From Flaveria trinervia (taxonomy: Eukaryota > Streptophyta > Magnoliopsida > Asterales > Asteraceae), in assembly GCA_025506515.1 (NCBI GenBank), contig CM046444.1, positions 75,291,624 through 75,355,623 of the forward strand: DNA of 64,000 nucleotides, written 5' to 3'. Made by a program: the position numbers and the translations under genes. Positions within the stretch are counted from its first letter, which is position 1; each line of letters opens with the position of its first letter. A model generated the notes under the pieces. It was not told the DNA's origin. It saw only the letters and a program-made list of their open reading frames with translations, and ran no database searches. This document shows positions 21,026 to 32,252 of this stretch, one piece after another.

Positions 21026-22257
21026 GTGAACTTCAATCTCTTCCCCTTCTTGCCGTAGGGGTGTGCCATCCTCTTCTTCCTTGAGCCTCTAGCACAGAAG
21101 CTCCCCCTTGGCTGTTGGGCGGTCCAGGGCATATGTGGATCTGAATCAGCAGTAGCATCCCCGGACTCCCCTGGGCGTCCACCAACTGCCCTCAAACCTC
21201 TCTCTGTGGCAACCACCCGGCTGCCCACACTCCTTATGAGAGGCTCCTCATCACTCTCTGCCTCCTCATCTGGAAGACAACAGTCCTGGTGAAAGCAGGA
21301 AGTGGTGGCATTGGTAGGAGGTGGAGATGTAACATCAGGAGTGGGGCCCCTAGTAGAAGCGGGCCCAGAGTCTCTGCCGGTATCACCATCATCGTCGGAG
21401 TCGTAAGATGGTAGAGCAATTTGCTCAACATCTGAGTCACTCTCCTCATGGGACCATTTTCGCCTACCTGGCGCCACATAATCAGCCTTGGCCAGATGCC
21501 TAAAGAGTCTCTTCACAGGGGGCTTGACTTGCTTCCCCCTGTAGACCTTCATGCGGCCCAAGGTTGTGTCATCCATAATCTCCAGCGACACAGCATTGTG
21601 GTTCTCCTTGGGCAAGGCAGGCAGCTTCTCATCAATAATCATCTACAAGAACCTTGGATAAATACAGAAACCCTCCTTGAGCTTGGCCTCATGCTTCTCT
21701 ATGAGGTAGGCAAATATCATACATGAAAAACTAAAGGGGTGGTTGAGTACTAGTGCCACGTAGGTATTCTGGATCTGGTCTGAAAGGTCATCAAACCCAC
21801 CCTTCCTTGATGCCAAGCACTTCATAATCACATGCGCCAAGTACTTAAACTAGGGACACAGGTTGCTTTTGTTCAGCACACCTGCGTTTATGTCTCCAGC
21901 GTACTTCATCCTGAGGAACACCGTCTAACCGTCAGAGGGTGTAGCCTGGTAGGGTGATCTGCATCATCACGCAGATTGAGTACATGTCGGATATCAGCTG
22001 TAGTCACCTCGATAGCATGCCCAAAAATGGAACTCCAAATAGTGTAGGGCCCTTGTGAACAATCAACCGATGCCCTCTCCCAAAAGGCGTGCTGTATAGA
22101 CCAATAGGGAGTGCACGGTGTGGAAATAGCTCTATGAATCCAGGATCTCTTGAGGAATGCAATGATCCCGGTAAACTCGGCACCATTCCGAGATATGGCA
22201 TCCAAATAGGCACAAATGTTGTGCTTTGGATTGATGGACCACCTGTCAGCCATAGAT

Positions 22258-22795
22258 CTATAATACATGACACATAGACATTAGATCACCACACATCAGA
22301 AATCATTTCAAGTTAACCTGTTTGAAATCAGTCTAGTTGAATCATGTGATTGAACCATACGGCTGAATTCAGTCGGTTAACCTAACAGGAGACTGATTAC
22401 AGTCGGGTGACTGAACATGCGACTAAGCTCAATCGGGTGACTGGACCTATGATTGGTTCAGTCGGACGACTGGGCTCATTCGTGTCATTCACTCGACCGA
22501 CTGAGTCATTCGACCAGCTTAGTTGGGCGATTGAAGTCATCCTGGTGTCTAGTCGCATGACCCACTGTTCGTTCAACTGAAATTCGAATTGGACCAAATC
22601 TTAAAATTAGACGTCATGTTTTGGTTCATTAGGCTCGCAATTAACCTACTAATCATCTAATAACCTAGATTTCAACATTTTACTTAGATTAGTTAGGTTA
22701 TTTGTCCAATTTCAGTCTTGGTTCTTGTTAGGGCCGAATCTTGTGATTTAGGGCTCAAATCGACAGAGTATTCGTTAGATACTGACGCATTGTAC
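22258..22795 (-). other. Candidate 538-bp leader intron before A ORF3
   Basis: On the - strand, TTATACAG|GTACAATG gives a good plant donor at 22795 and GTATTATAG|ATCTATGG gives an acceptor five bases before the ORF3 ATG (22253). Splicing would join an exon starting just after the TATA box at 22937-22930 to the ORF. This is inference from splice consensus and position. Confidence 0.35.
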
Positions 22796-23235
22796 CTGTA
22801 TAACAAGTAGAGATCGTCAGAATATCAAAATTAGGTATCAAATTTGGTCAGATGAAATTTTGGCAGAGTAACGGTACAAAATGCGATTTAGGGCAAGTAG
22901 TGATGGGTTTAAGCGATCGACTATGGCCCTATTTATACTGAATCTGAATTCAATCGGGCGACTGGACCCATTCGCTCTGTTCATTCGGGTGATTGGACCT
23001 TAGTCGTGCGATTAGTTCAATCGATCACATACAGTCGGCCGACTGGATTTCAGTCAGGCGACTGACTCATTCGCACAGCTGCATCGGTCGACTGGCTCAA
23101 TGTGATATGCCATTCGGGTGAATGGTTCATACTCATGCTCCATTCGGCTATCTAGGGCATAAGTATGGTCCATTCGTATGGTTGGTCCATGCTCATGGTC
23201 CAGTCATGCGAATGGATCTTACTCATGATTTTGAC
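22380..23235. repeat. AGTCGnnCGACT palindrome arrays in the A spacer
   Basis: Two clusters (22390-22560 and 22950-23230) of degenerate near-palindromes, such as TTCAGTCGGACGACTGGG, mixed with half sites like CATTCGGGTGA and ATGCGACTGA, about one every 15-25 bases and in both orientations. Identical in style to the arrays in the A LTRs (18410-18610; 31795-32010) and leader (31060-31290). Confidence 0.75.
22930..22937 (-). promoter_or_regulatory. Candidate TATA box of an internal promoter upstream of A ORF3
   Basis: TATAAATA on the - strand immediately follows the palindrome array, the same order (array, then TATAAATA) as in the A LTR. It lies 684 bases before the ORF3 ATG, a distance explained if the leader intron is real. 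Confidence 0.4.
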
Positions 23236-23294
23236 TTTATGTCCATTCCGCACTTAATCCCTTTTAACTTTTGATTAAACGTTATGAGCATTCG

Positions 23295-23430
23295 ATCATC
23301 TCAGACATGGTCATTTTAACTTGGAAAAATTTTGATCACCTCAGACGTGATCCTTTTAAACAATTTGACCTCAGACGTGATTGATGTTACATTTGAAAAC
23401 ATGTGTAGTCACCTCAGACGTGACCCTTTC
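23295..23430. repeat. Short interspersed CCTCAGACGTGA repeats
   Basis: Four copies of a near-palindromic core (ATCTCAGACATGG, CACCTCAGACGTGATCC, GACCTCAGACGTGATT, CACCTCAGACGTGACCC) lie 30-45 bases apart, upstream of the palindrome array on the - strand. Confidence 0.7.
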
Positions 23431-24859
23431 AAGTTGAATAAATCCCCGATTGAGTTCCATGGCATAGTCCGATTTTTAACAAACTAAATTGACGATATTT
23501 AAACAAAATAAAAGAAGTATAACTCAAATAAAAAACTAAAACTTGTTTTTGTGGTTTTGTGAGAGGGGTGAATCCTAAGATTGAAATCTAATCGATTCAT
23601 TTTCTAGAAAAAGGTAGCTGCAATTTATTTTGACCATAAATAGACCGATTCATTTTCGAATCATACAGGGAAGTCAAATTATTTGGTACATGCTATCAAA
23701 ACCCTTTGATGCTCTATTCTTGTTTTTCATCTAGAGTCGTTAGCAAGTTTAGGAAATCATACTAGTACTATTAGATCCCCACATTGATTTGGACTTTCAA
23801 GAATTATAGCCATGATGTTTTTCAATATACTTGTTCTCTTAAATCCATACACAGACTTTTGACATAGATTGGTGATAGTTTAAGGTTTGATTATTTCAAC
23901 AAGCATTTGTGGATCCCACACTTATTTGGTAGTCCACATTCCTCAGGAGATTTTTGAGCGGTCTCAGGGTAGTATTCAAGAAGAAACTATTTTTAGAGCT
24001 TTCAATGAGAAGCCAAGCCTCAGGTCAGTGCCACCGCACAGCAGAGAGGCGGAAAAAAACAATGAATTCTAGAATATATAGGTTACGCTTATCCTCAGGT
24101 CAGTGCCACCGCACAACAGAGAGGCACATAACCAATTTTCTTGTTTGAGCAATTTTTTTCTTTTTGCACAGATCACACCAACAACATAGGTTGTTAGTTT
24201 GATTGCTTTTGCATTTTTTTCATCACGTGATTTTGCTCATATTTTGGTCATATGCACACATTTGTGGCGTTTATTCTGCTCGTCACCCCTTATTTGAGTT
24301 TTGTTGATTGTGTTAACCAGGGATAAGATGATAACCCATAGCTTGTCGAACAACTTAGTTTAATCTTGATATCACCAACAAGTCTAATCATCTATTATGT
24401 TGAATCTACCGACATATCATCAGTGGTCTAGCAACCTCTAGGTCTACTTTCTTTGTGTTATCTTCATAGTAGCTAGTTTTACTATCATTTTTCCTTTTAT
24501 ATTGCTCAGACTACAAAGACTTATACTTTGAACTTCACATCTTATTCAATTTAAACTTTTAAAGTCCCAAGTGGTTTTTTCCAGTGTACTATCATTTTCC
24601 AAAGTTTGAATGGTATCACAAATACGATCTAAGGCTTACCTCTCCTCTCCTTCGTCCTTTTTTTTGTAATGTTACTTCCTAAACCTATTCTCCCCTTAAA
24701 ATTCTAAAACCGTAAACGAGTTACATTTTTAGGATTTTACTAGGCAAAGAAATAACATCAATTTAATTAACTACTAAAAATAAATTAGATAAATAAAGAA
24801 AGTACAAAATAAAAATTCAAAGAGAAATGGACAATACGCATCGGACTACACATGGTCAT

Positions 24860-25660
24860 CTTCAGGAAGTACGTCACTTTTCTTTTTAATGTCGTTGACC
24901 TCTAGCAAATATAGAAAACATGGTTTATCAAAAGCCTTTGTATAGAGTTCAGCTCATTGAAAATCAGTATTTATCTTAACCACATCGATTAGGTTCTTTT
25001 CAAAACAATCATGTATAAAGTGCTATTTTATTCCGATGTGATTGGTCTTAGGATGTTGGACCAGATTTTTAGTTACTGCAATTGCAGCAGAGTTATCAAC
25101 AAAAAGAGGAGTAGAAGAGAAATTCAAACTATAGTCCTGCATTTGCTATTGAATCCATATGACTGGTGAACAGCAACTTGCAGCAGCAACGTATTCGGCT
25201 TCTCAGGTTGACAAAGCAACTGAGGTCTGCTTCATACACTGCCAGGTCACTAATCTCCTCCGAAAGAATTGACGTCCTGCTGATGTAGACTTGTAGTTCA
25301 TCTTGCAGCCGCCGTATCTGAGTCACTATACGTCGTAAGCTCGAAGTCATCGTCATGAGGATACCACAGCCCTAGCGTTGGTGTACCCTTCAGATAACGG
25401 AAGATCCTTTTGACCCCTATCAGATGGTAACTTTTGGCTTTGCCTATTATCTTGAGCATAGACATGTAGCATACATGATATCAGGTCTTGAGGCAGTGAG
25501 GTACATTAGAGATCCAATCATTCCTCGGTACATGGTGGCATCCACCAGTTCACCATTCTCGTCGGGTACTACATCATGGTTTGTAGCAAGTGGAGTCCGA
25601 GTTGTGGAAGCATTCTCCATATCAAACTGACCGCGAATATCTCCTACATACTTGGTCTAA
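24860..25660 (-). pseudogene. pol (RH): A RNase H and Pol C-terminus
   Basis: Translating the - strand piecewise gives SLMYLTASRPDI-like text near 25480-25440, the EAEYVAAASC block at about 25205-25165, the NSAAIAVTKN motif at about 25100-25060 and the Pol tail with YTKAFDKPC near 24930. Several stops and small deletions interrupt these, and no open run exceeds about 75 codons. The domain is assigned by motif order and by its place directly after RT; it is non-functional. Confidence 0.65.
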
Positions 25661-26490
25661 TGTAGAAAAATTCCCTAAGGTATTTGATCCACCTGTAATC
25701 CGAGAAAGAACTTCATCTCTCCCATGGCACTCATTTCAAATTCATTCTTCATTACTACTTCAAACTCTTTACATAATTCTTCATTCTTGGAACTGAGGAC
25801 TATGTCATCTACATAAATGTGGACCATCAGTAAATCACCATCCTTTTCTTTGATGAACAGTGTGCAGTCAATAACACCTTTGCGAAACCCATGTTTCACA
25901 AGGTGAGTGGAGAGTTTCTCATACCAGGCTATTGGAGCTTGATGAAGCCCGTATAAAGCCTTATCGAGTTTGTAAACTCTGTCCCGATGATATGGATCCT
26001 CAAATCCCTCGGGTTGACTGGCGTACACCGTCTCTCGGATTTCACCATGAAGGAATGCACTCTTCAGATCCAGTTGATAAACTTTAATCTTCATATACGA
26101 TGCATGGGCAAGGAAGATACGGATGGCTTCCATTCTTGCCACGGGTGCAAACACCGTCATTGTAATCTATACCCTCAACTTGTCAAAATCCTTGAACTAC
26201 AAGTCGAGCCTTGTTCCTGATGATGACACCTTGGTCATCTTTCTTACATTTCAAGACCCATTTGGTGCCAATGACATTAGCACGTTTAGGTCTATCTACC
26301 AGTGTCCATACACCTAACTTCATGAACTGAAGAAGTTCTTCTTGCATGGCACTAACCCATGCCTCATCATTTAGGGCTTCACTCACGTATTTGGGCTCGA
26401 ACTGAGACACAAAGCAACGATAAGCACCATCGTGAAGGTACCCTTTCTCCATTACTGAGGCATAATCAGCTGAATACAACTGATTTCTTG
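25661..26490 (-). pseudogene. pol (RT): A reverse transcriptase
   Basis: Two open pieces in adjacent frames, 26479-26183 (EALNDEAWVSAMQEELLQFM, then GTKWVLKCK, KARLVVQGF) and 26160-25675, together contain the complete copia RT. The second piece holds TVFAPVARMEAIRIFLAHAS, LDLKSAFLHGEI, KALYGLHQAPIAWYE, the catalytic Tyr-Val-Asp-Asp at 25815-25804, and EMSAMGEMKFFLGLQV. Only one short break, at about 26165-26185, separates the two pieces. All catalytic motifs are present, which makes this the best-preserved enzyme of A. Confidence 0.9.
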
Positions 26491-26499
26491 TCTGAACTC

Positions 26500-28000
26500 C
26501 TGATCTTACATCCCCAATGACATTGTCAAGAGGATGATAGACGTTTAGGTGTGATCTAGGAGTGGTGGGAACAACTACCTCAGTATCTAGATTATGAACA
26601 TTTGGTTGAGTATCTGAGGCAGTATGAGTATGAGGTTCCGAAGACTCAAAGGCATTAATGTTAAATGCTTATGGACTTGCAGTAGGAGGAACCTGTTGCT
26701 CCTGAGTGTCTTGATCATTCTCCACGGCTTCATCGTCAGAGGAAGAGTCACTTCCCTCGAGTGCTCCCTCTGAGTTGGTAAATGAATCACCTTGTGAGCC
26801 AGACGATGTAGATTCCTGAGATGGTGTGTTTAGAATATCATACATCATCTTTGCTACTAACTCATCATCAGACGTGGAAAGAGGGATATTGAATGACTTG
26901 AAGAAGCCATCATAGTCGAAGAGAAAGCGGGTCCCTTTCCAGTAGGTGGGGTGGTGTATCTCTGAACGTCCACGTTACACCACACTTTTACTTCACCCAT
27001 CGAGTTGTTGTAAACTCTCTTATTCGGTATGTTGTATCCTAGAAAGATACCTTCTTCAGCTTTCTCGCTGAATTTTCTCTCTTGAGTCTTTTTAGTAGAG
27101 TGCACGGTGCGATAAATGGCTCGAGATACTCTAGATTAGGTTTACGTCGTTGTAGTAACTCCTAACACGTTTTGCCATGGCGTTTGACTACCAGAACTCG
27201 ATTTAACATGTAACACGCATTTGCAACAGCCTTATTCTAGAATTGGATAGGCAGTTTCGAGTCTACTAGCATAGTCCGTGCAGTCTCTATCAAACTCCGA
27301 TTCTTTCTTTCAGCAACACCGTTCATCTGAGGAGTGTAGGTAGAAGTGAACTTGTGCACAATTCCCTTTTCCTTGCAGTATGCCTCCATCCATTGGTTCT
27401 TGAACTCGGTTCCATTATCTGAGCGTACTTGTCGTACCTTCAGCTTGTATAGGGACTCCGGTGTAGTTACTAATACCTTGAATGACTCAAATGTTGGATT
27501 TGGATTTTAGAAACATTACCCAAAAGAATCTTGAGTGGTCATGAGTAACTACATAGCAGTACAAGTCGCCTACAATGCTTCTTGTACTGACTGGACCAAA
27601 CAGATCCATGTAAAGAAGTTCAAGAGGAAGTTTGATGGAATGAAATTTCTTTTCTTTTTAAGACTTCTTTGTCTATTTGCCCTTCTTGCATGCAACACAG
27701 AAATCCGGAAGTTGGAAGTTTCTGACATTAACTCCTCTCACGAGATCATTCTAGATCAAGTGATTTATCTTCTGTGGATTAATGTGTCCATTCTCCTATG
27801 CCAGGAGATGGAATCCTTCTCAGTAGCTTTTGACAAGAAGCATTGAACTTCATGATTCGTTGTGGAGGCCTTTGATAGATCCAAGACATAAAAGTCCTTA
27901 TATCTTGAGGCAGACATTAAGACTTGGTCCTTCGGATCACAAAGTCCTTTTTAGGACATAGCACTTCTTGTTGTCAAATACTACCGTAAAACCTTTATCA
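26500..28000 (-). pseudogene. pol (INT): A integrase and linker
   Basis: On the - strand the zinc-domain end reads CVACKKGK (about 27695-27670), followed by Asp-Leu-Phe-Gly-Pro at about 27608-27594. The second catalytic Asp is in RSDNGTEFKNQW (about 27425-27390) and the catalytic Glu in NGVAERKNRSLIETARTM (about 27325-27275). Then comes the C-terminal part in 27105-26857 (FSEKAEEGIFLGYNIPNKR) and a Ser/Glu/Asp-rich linker to RT. A stop follows Lys-Gly-Lys, and further frameshifts occur. The three catalytic acids are visible, but the gene is not intact. Confidence 0.8.
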
Positions 28001-28290
28001 CAAACTTTGGGATACCGAAAGTAGGTGATTCTGAAGTTGTTGAACATAGTTTACCTTGTCGAACTTCACTTTCTGATTTCCTACTTCCCCTTGAGCTGTG
28101 ATATACCCTCCTTTATGTTAAGCGAATAAAACATGGCCTCCTTTTATTTGTTTGACGTTTGATAAGAGAGCCATGTTCCCTGTCATGTGCGTGGATGCTC
28201 CGCTATCTACAATCCATGTGTTGGGTTTAGCACTATAGCGAACACCTTGCATATTCATTGAAAACATTAGTTCAGGTTAGGGACCCAAGC
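28001..28290 (-). pseudogene. pol (PR): A aspartic protease
   Basis: The active-site block reads NTWIVDSGASTHMTGNMALL on the - strand at about 28230-28170, with the Asp-Ser-Gly triad intact. Downstream text (about 28130-28005) fits the rest of the copia protease, including a stretch like VNYVQQLQNHLLSVSQ in broken form. Frameshifts flank it. Its position, immediately after the gag tail, is standard. Confidence 0.75.
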
Positions 28291-31030
28291 CTTTACTGGC
28301 TTCGGTGTCCCAAAGACATCACACATCATAAATGTAACCCATTGACCTTTAGAGGCTGAGGGAAGCTAAGTTAACTTCTTGTTCTCATTATCAGACATTG
28401 AGGTTAATTTTTCTTTCCATAAGCCCACCTTGTGTAAGGCCTGTTTGTGATAAACAGACGACTGGCTAATGGGTTGAAGTTTAGGTTCACTAGCCCTTCT
28501 AGGTGGAGTCACTGAGTTCCTCTTAGAAGAACTACGTTTTGGGTCCTGAAGTTCAACTTTCCTCCTCGGTGTCTCATAGTAAGGATAGTTAGACGCAATG
28601 TGTCCATACTCTCCACAGTTGTAGCATGATCTGCTTTCGCCTTTTCGATTTAACTGTTTGTGTGGAGAAGTGTGTGACACACGTGTGACGTTAACCTTTT
28701 TGGGTGGACACTCTTCTTGTTTAGATGTTTTATCTTGTTTAACAAATTTAATTGTTTTAACATTTTTAACATCTTTTCCATTTTGTTTACTAGGACTTAG
28801 AGAGGAAGCACGTGGGTGGTTAACATGTTTGGTCTTTTTGGGTTCAGAATTAGACTTGATTGACCGAGACTTTATATTAACCTTTTCAAACTCTTTTTCC
28901 AGATTAACAAAAGGCATTTTACCTTTTGCCTTTGAAGTGGCCTCCTTTTGTTTAGTACCAGATTCATTTGGTTTAGATGTGAAATCTGGATCACTTACAA
29001 GAGGAGTGGACACCACATGATCCTTGATTGGATTGTTATTGATTGGTTTACATTTTGGGTTCATCAAGATCTCATGTGGTGGGGGAACCACTTTATTACC
29101 CAATCCCTCCCCGTTGTTACGCTCTCTCGCTAAGTGTTGAACAATATTAGAGGAACTTGTCCAACTATGCATTTTTTGGTTTAATGAATTAACATCTACT
29201 TCTAAAACTGCCTTTTGTTTCTTAGTATCTTCTAGGGAGTTAAGATAGAACTTAATGTCATTTGATTGGTGAAGAGCTACAACTTCGGTTTCCCTAAGTT
29301 GTTTGTTCAACACTTCTATCTTTTCTTTATAACTATGCTCATTTTGTTTAAGAATTCTGTTAGCTTCAGTGCACAGTTGCAAGTCCTTTACTAAGCTATC
29401 ATTATGATCTAATAACCTAGAAAATTTTGAATCAATGCTTTCCCTAATTTATTACAATCAAAACAAGCATGATTGTTGACAAGTTGGTCAGTAGTACTTA
29501 CATGAGAGGGTTCTGTTATTCAGCCATCAAAGTAGAGTCTGGTGTTTCTGGTTCTGGTGAATGTGACGTTGTTGTAGATTTCCCTTCTGTAGGAATGTAG
29601 TTGACCACTGTTGCAGTCTTTTCGGTGCTTGACATCGTGAGTTCCACTGCAATATCTCCTTCACTAGCTGATCGTCATCTAAATCTTTAACACTAGCGAT
29701 GTTGGATTCTCCCGATGAGCAGTCAAGGCTCTAGGATCCTTACTTGACGAACTAGGACTACTAGTTGGTTTATCCTGATGATTGAAGGATGAGAATAGAT
29801 TCCCGTTTCTAGTTTTCTTGGCTTCACACACTCACGTTTGAATTGCCCTTTTTCCCACAGTTGAAACATGTCACCTTGGTCTTGTCGAAACCAAAGGTAG
29901 TGTCCTTAGTTGCAACCAAGTTCTGTCCGGTTTTCTTGAAAAACTTCTTAGCTCTCCGAACAACACTTGCTAAGGCCCATATTATATCCATCCTCTCCAG
30001 CTCTATCTCGTCCACTTGCTCATAGTCCTCGTCTGCTAGATGGCAGTTCCCATTTTCCCAGCAACTAGCCCATCATAGGAGTGGACTACCGCTGCTAAGA
30101 GATCCATGTGCTCTTTAGCTACTTCTATAGTCGCATTCCCAAGATTCTCGGTCTTCAGTTTGGTAGTATTTTTTCAGGTGCAATGTATTGGGTACCAGAC
30201 GACCCTAACGTTTCTGACCTTGAAGTAGAGGATTGAGAAGGACCAGCTGAACTTGACACAAAAGCCATCTGAAGTGGTGCTCTAGACGTTTTGACTTGTG
30301 GAGTCGCGTTGTACAGTGCTGGATTTTGATCATAGGAAGACTTTTGGGCTCCATATTTCATCCTTAATTATTTTTCTCTCAGCTTCAAAATGAAATCATT
30401 TATATCTAACTTCATTAGCATACCATTCTGTCTGAGATTGGAGACAAAGGAAACCCATTTCTCCGGCAATCCATCTGCAAAGTTCGACACTTTGTCTTCC
30501 ATCGACGTCGTTACTCCATGAGTGTGCATCTCACTCATCAAGTGGTAGAATCTGTCAATGACATCATCCAGGATTTCTTTACCCATCGAAGAAAAGTTGT
30601 CAAATTCTTTCTTCAAAGCTTTAGCCTTTATCTCCTTTAATGATGCATTTCCATCATACGTTTTTCTCCAAAGCATCCCATAGCTTCTTTGCTTGCGTAT
30701 ACTCAGAAAATTGGTGAAAAATATCCTCGGGGATCGACTGAGTAAGCAGTATTTGACCTTTTGTCCATCAGTCATGCTGCCTAGTGTAAATTTTACACCA
30801 TTAGCACCTACTGGCATGCAGTACCCCGTCTTTATTGATTCCCACAGATTGGGATCTACTCCATTTAAGTAGATCTCGAAACGTTGCTTCCATTGTGGGT
30901 ATTCGTCTAATGTGAGTAGCTTAGGGGGTTTGTTGTGATTCCCCACTTTATTCTCGAGAAGCAGTAGGTTTTGAATCCTTGAGTCTCTCCCTGCTCTGAA
31001 CGCCGAGTATTGGTCCTCCATTGCGATCAA
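28291..31030 (-). pseudogene. gag: A gag (long form with two zinc knuckles and coiled coil)
   Basis: The N-terminal capsid-like domain is open in 31030-30368 (start 31030 or the second Met at 31021; LLTLDEYPQWKQRFEIYLNG, then KALKKEFDNFSSMGKEILDD and LPEKWVSFVSNL), the UBN2/copia-type gag fold. After breaks there is a linker (30361-30155) and a first zinc knuckle (CFNCGKKG, 29880-29824) that has lost its His and last Cys. A 338-codon open piece, 29382-28366, follows. It begins with a coiled coil (ILKQNEHSYKEKIEVLNKQL) and holds a second knuckle, CYNCGEYGHIASNY, where the last Cys is Tyr. Both knuckles are therefore damaged. Frameshifts near 30365, 30150 and 29400-29820 separate the parts. Confidence 0.8.
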
Positions 31031-31059
31031 CTTTAAACTTTTGAATAAACTGTTTCATT

Positions 31060-31290
31060 GGTGCGAATGAAGGTGTGCGATTGGGCTATTCATGCGATTG
31101 AACAATGCGGATGGTTCAATCGTGCGACTGAAATAATGCAGATGGCTCAGTCGGGCGAATGAACAAATGTGGTTGGACAGTGCGAATAAACTGCTCAATC
31201 GTATGAATGGAGGTACAGATGAGTCCAATCGTGCGTATGAGGGATGCGTATGGGTTCAGTCGGGTGATTGAGTCAATGGTGCAACTGAAG
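31060..31290 (-). repeat. Palindrome array in the A untranslated leader
   Basis: TGCGAATGAA, TTCAGTCGGGCGAATGAA and CAATCGTGCGACTG-type motifs fill the stretch between gag and PBS. These are the same motifs as in the A LTRs and spacer. Confidence 0.75.
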
Positions 31291-31499
31291 CTGCTGAAAC
31301 TCAAAAATTAGTAGGTTTAAGGTATTTTGGACGCAAAAACTCGAATTTTCACTACCCTAATTGTCGTATGCCGGAAAAACTAAACTTTACGATGAGGAGA
31401 CATCTAAGACACCGTTTTAAACAAAAAAATTGCATTTTTAGTGAAAAAACACAATTTTTGTATCAAAACAATTGAATCACACATAAATCAAGAGCCAAA

Positions 31500-31511
31500 G
31501 CTCTGATACCA
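31500..31511 (-). other. A primer binding site (initiator Met tRNA)
   Basis: TGGTATCAGAGC on the - strand, two bases from the end of the 5' LTR. A perfect 12-base match to the usual plant copia primer site. Confidence 0.9.
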
Positions 31512-31513
31512 CT

Positions 31514-32247
31514 TGTTAGGATCGTGTATTGAACGAAATACTAACTCATATACGTCTATACCGAATCAAATAGTGCGGAATCCTATTTGATTGGCGACCC
31601 AATCAGTGGGAACGCACGTAGAAACAATTATGGATTGAATCTAAACGTTAAGAATGATTAGGAATCGATCTAGTGCAATCTATGAACTTGGAACAGGTTT
31701 TTAGAGGACTTTGGACGACTTGGGTACGATCTAGTACGTAGGTATTCGAAGTGTTTTTTTCCACAATTTAAGTGGTATTTATAGGTTAGAATTTCTCACT
31801 TGGGCGACTGAACCATTAGCATGATTCAGTCATGCGATTGAGTCATGCGGTTGATCCATTCGCATGACTGAGTGTTCAGTCGTGCAACTTAGTCAAAATC
31901 ATGTTACAATCATGCGACTGATCCAGTCTCCTGGTTTAGTCGTGCGACTAGTTCATTAGCATGAAGTTGTTCATGTGTATGGTCCATTAGCATGGGCCAA
32001 TCGCATGAGAACTTCATATGATTAAGTTTGAATATGTTTCATCATTATTTGACTTAGATCTATTCAAACAACCACAAACTTATATAGTTAGTTCAATAAG
32101 CGTTATTAGATACTAAGCAATGAAATATTTAACATTATAAGCACAACCACAGATTGTATTTCAGTAAGTACCCATTCAAATACATATGTGTAAGACAGTA
32201 AAGTCATTTTAAATTAAGTTTAGAAACTAGGTGCACATGTAACTACA
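31514..32247 (-). repeat. A 5' LTR
   Basis: Direct repeat of 18129-18864 with scattered substitutions and a few one-base indels. It contains the palindrome array at 31795-32010 and TATAAATA at 31783-31776 on the - strand, the promoter order expected of U3-R. Confidence 0.95.
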
Positions 32248-32252
32248 AAGTC
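32248..32252. other. Target site duplication of A, right copy (AAGTC)
   Basis: Exact match of 18124-18128. Confidence 0.95.

Larger units (their letters stand above)
18890..22253 (-). pseudogene. A ORF3 (env-position protein of unknown function)
   Basis: Start chosen at ATG 22253 (MADRWSINPKHNICAYLD). The N-terminal domain contains a His-Ala-Phe-Trp motif (about 22115-22105) and, after frameshifts near 21906 and 21840, HVIMKCLASRKGGFDDLSDQ and a CIYPRFLQMIIDEKLPALPK block at about 21660-21610. This pattern parallels ORF3 of D and B. The middle (21600-20690) is charged, then extremely Thr/Pro-rich (about 21030-20820), followed by a Gln/Glu coiled-coil-like stretch, an Asp/Gly/Glu-rich segment (20450-20330) and, past a candidate intron, a C-terminal part (19928-19539; 19138-18890, FNPMWLANLSSDDVYTLYKW). 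No signal peptide or transmembrane segment is evident. Frameshifts and stops (for example at 20690) break it. Function unknown. Confidence 0.65.
22254..24850 (-). other. A pol-ORF3 spacer (2.6 kb)
   Basis: No gene is seen. Contents in - strand order (high to low coordinate): AT-rich filler (24850-24140); two copies of a roughly 30-bp repeat (24022-24052 and 24098-24128, core AGGTCAGTGCCACCGCAC); filler; CCTCAGACGTGA repeats (23295-23425); a palindrome array (23230-22950); a TATA box at 22937-22930; a putative untranslated exon; and a second palindrome array (22560-22390) inside a candidate leader intron. The spacer looks regulatory and not simply decayed coding DNA. Confidence 0.6.
18129..32247 (-). 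mobile_element. Element A: complete 14.1-kb Ty1/copia retrotransposon with ORF3
   Basis: Bounded by LTRs 18129-18864 and 31514-32247 (736 and 734 bp, both TGTTAGG...TACA on +) and by the 5-bp duplication AAGTC. On the - strand the order is 5' LTR, PBS, leader, gag, PR, INT, RT, RNase H, long spacer, ORF3, PPT, 3' LTR. The two LTRs show a modest number of substitutions, so insertion is not very recent. Coding parts carry stops and frameshifts. The length is unusually great for copia, mostly because of the 2.6-kb spacer and 3.4-kb ORF3 region. Confidence 0.95.

Noticed and set aside
23887..24148. Two overlapping 60-residue ORFs on +
   Set aside because: They cross the AGGTCAGTGCC repeats in the A spacer, antisense to the element, with no recognisable domain.
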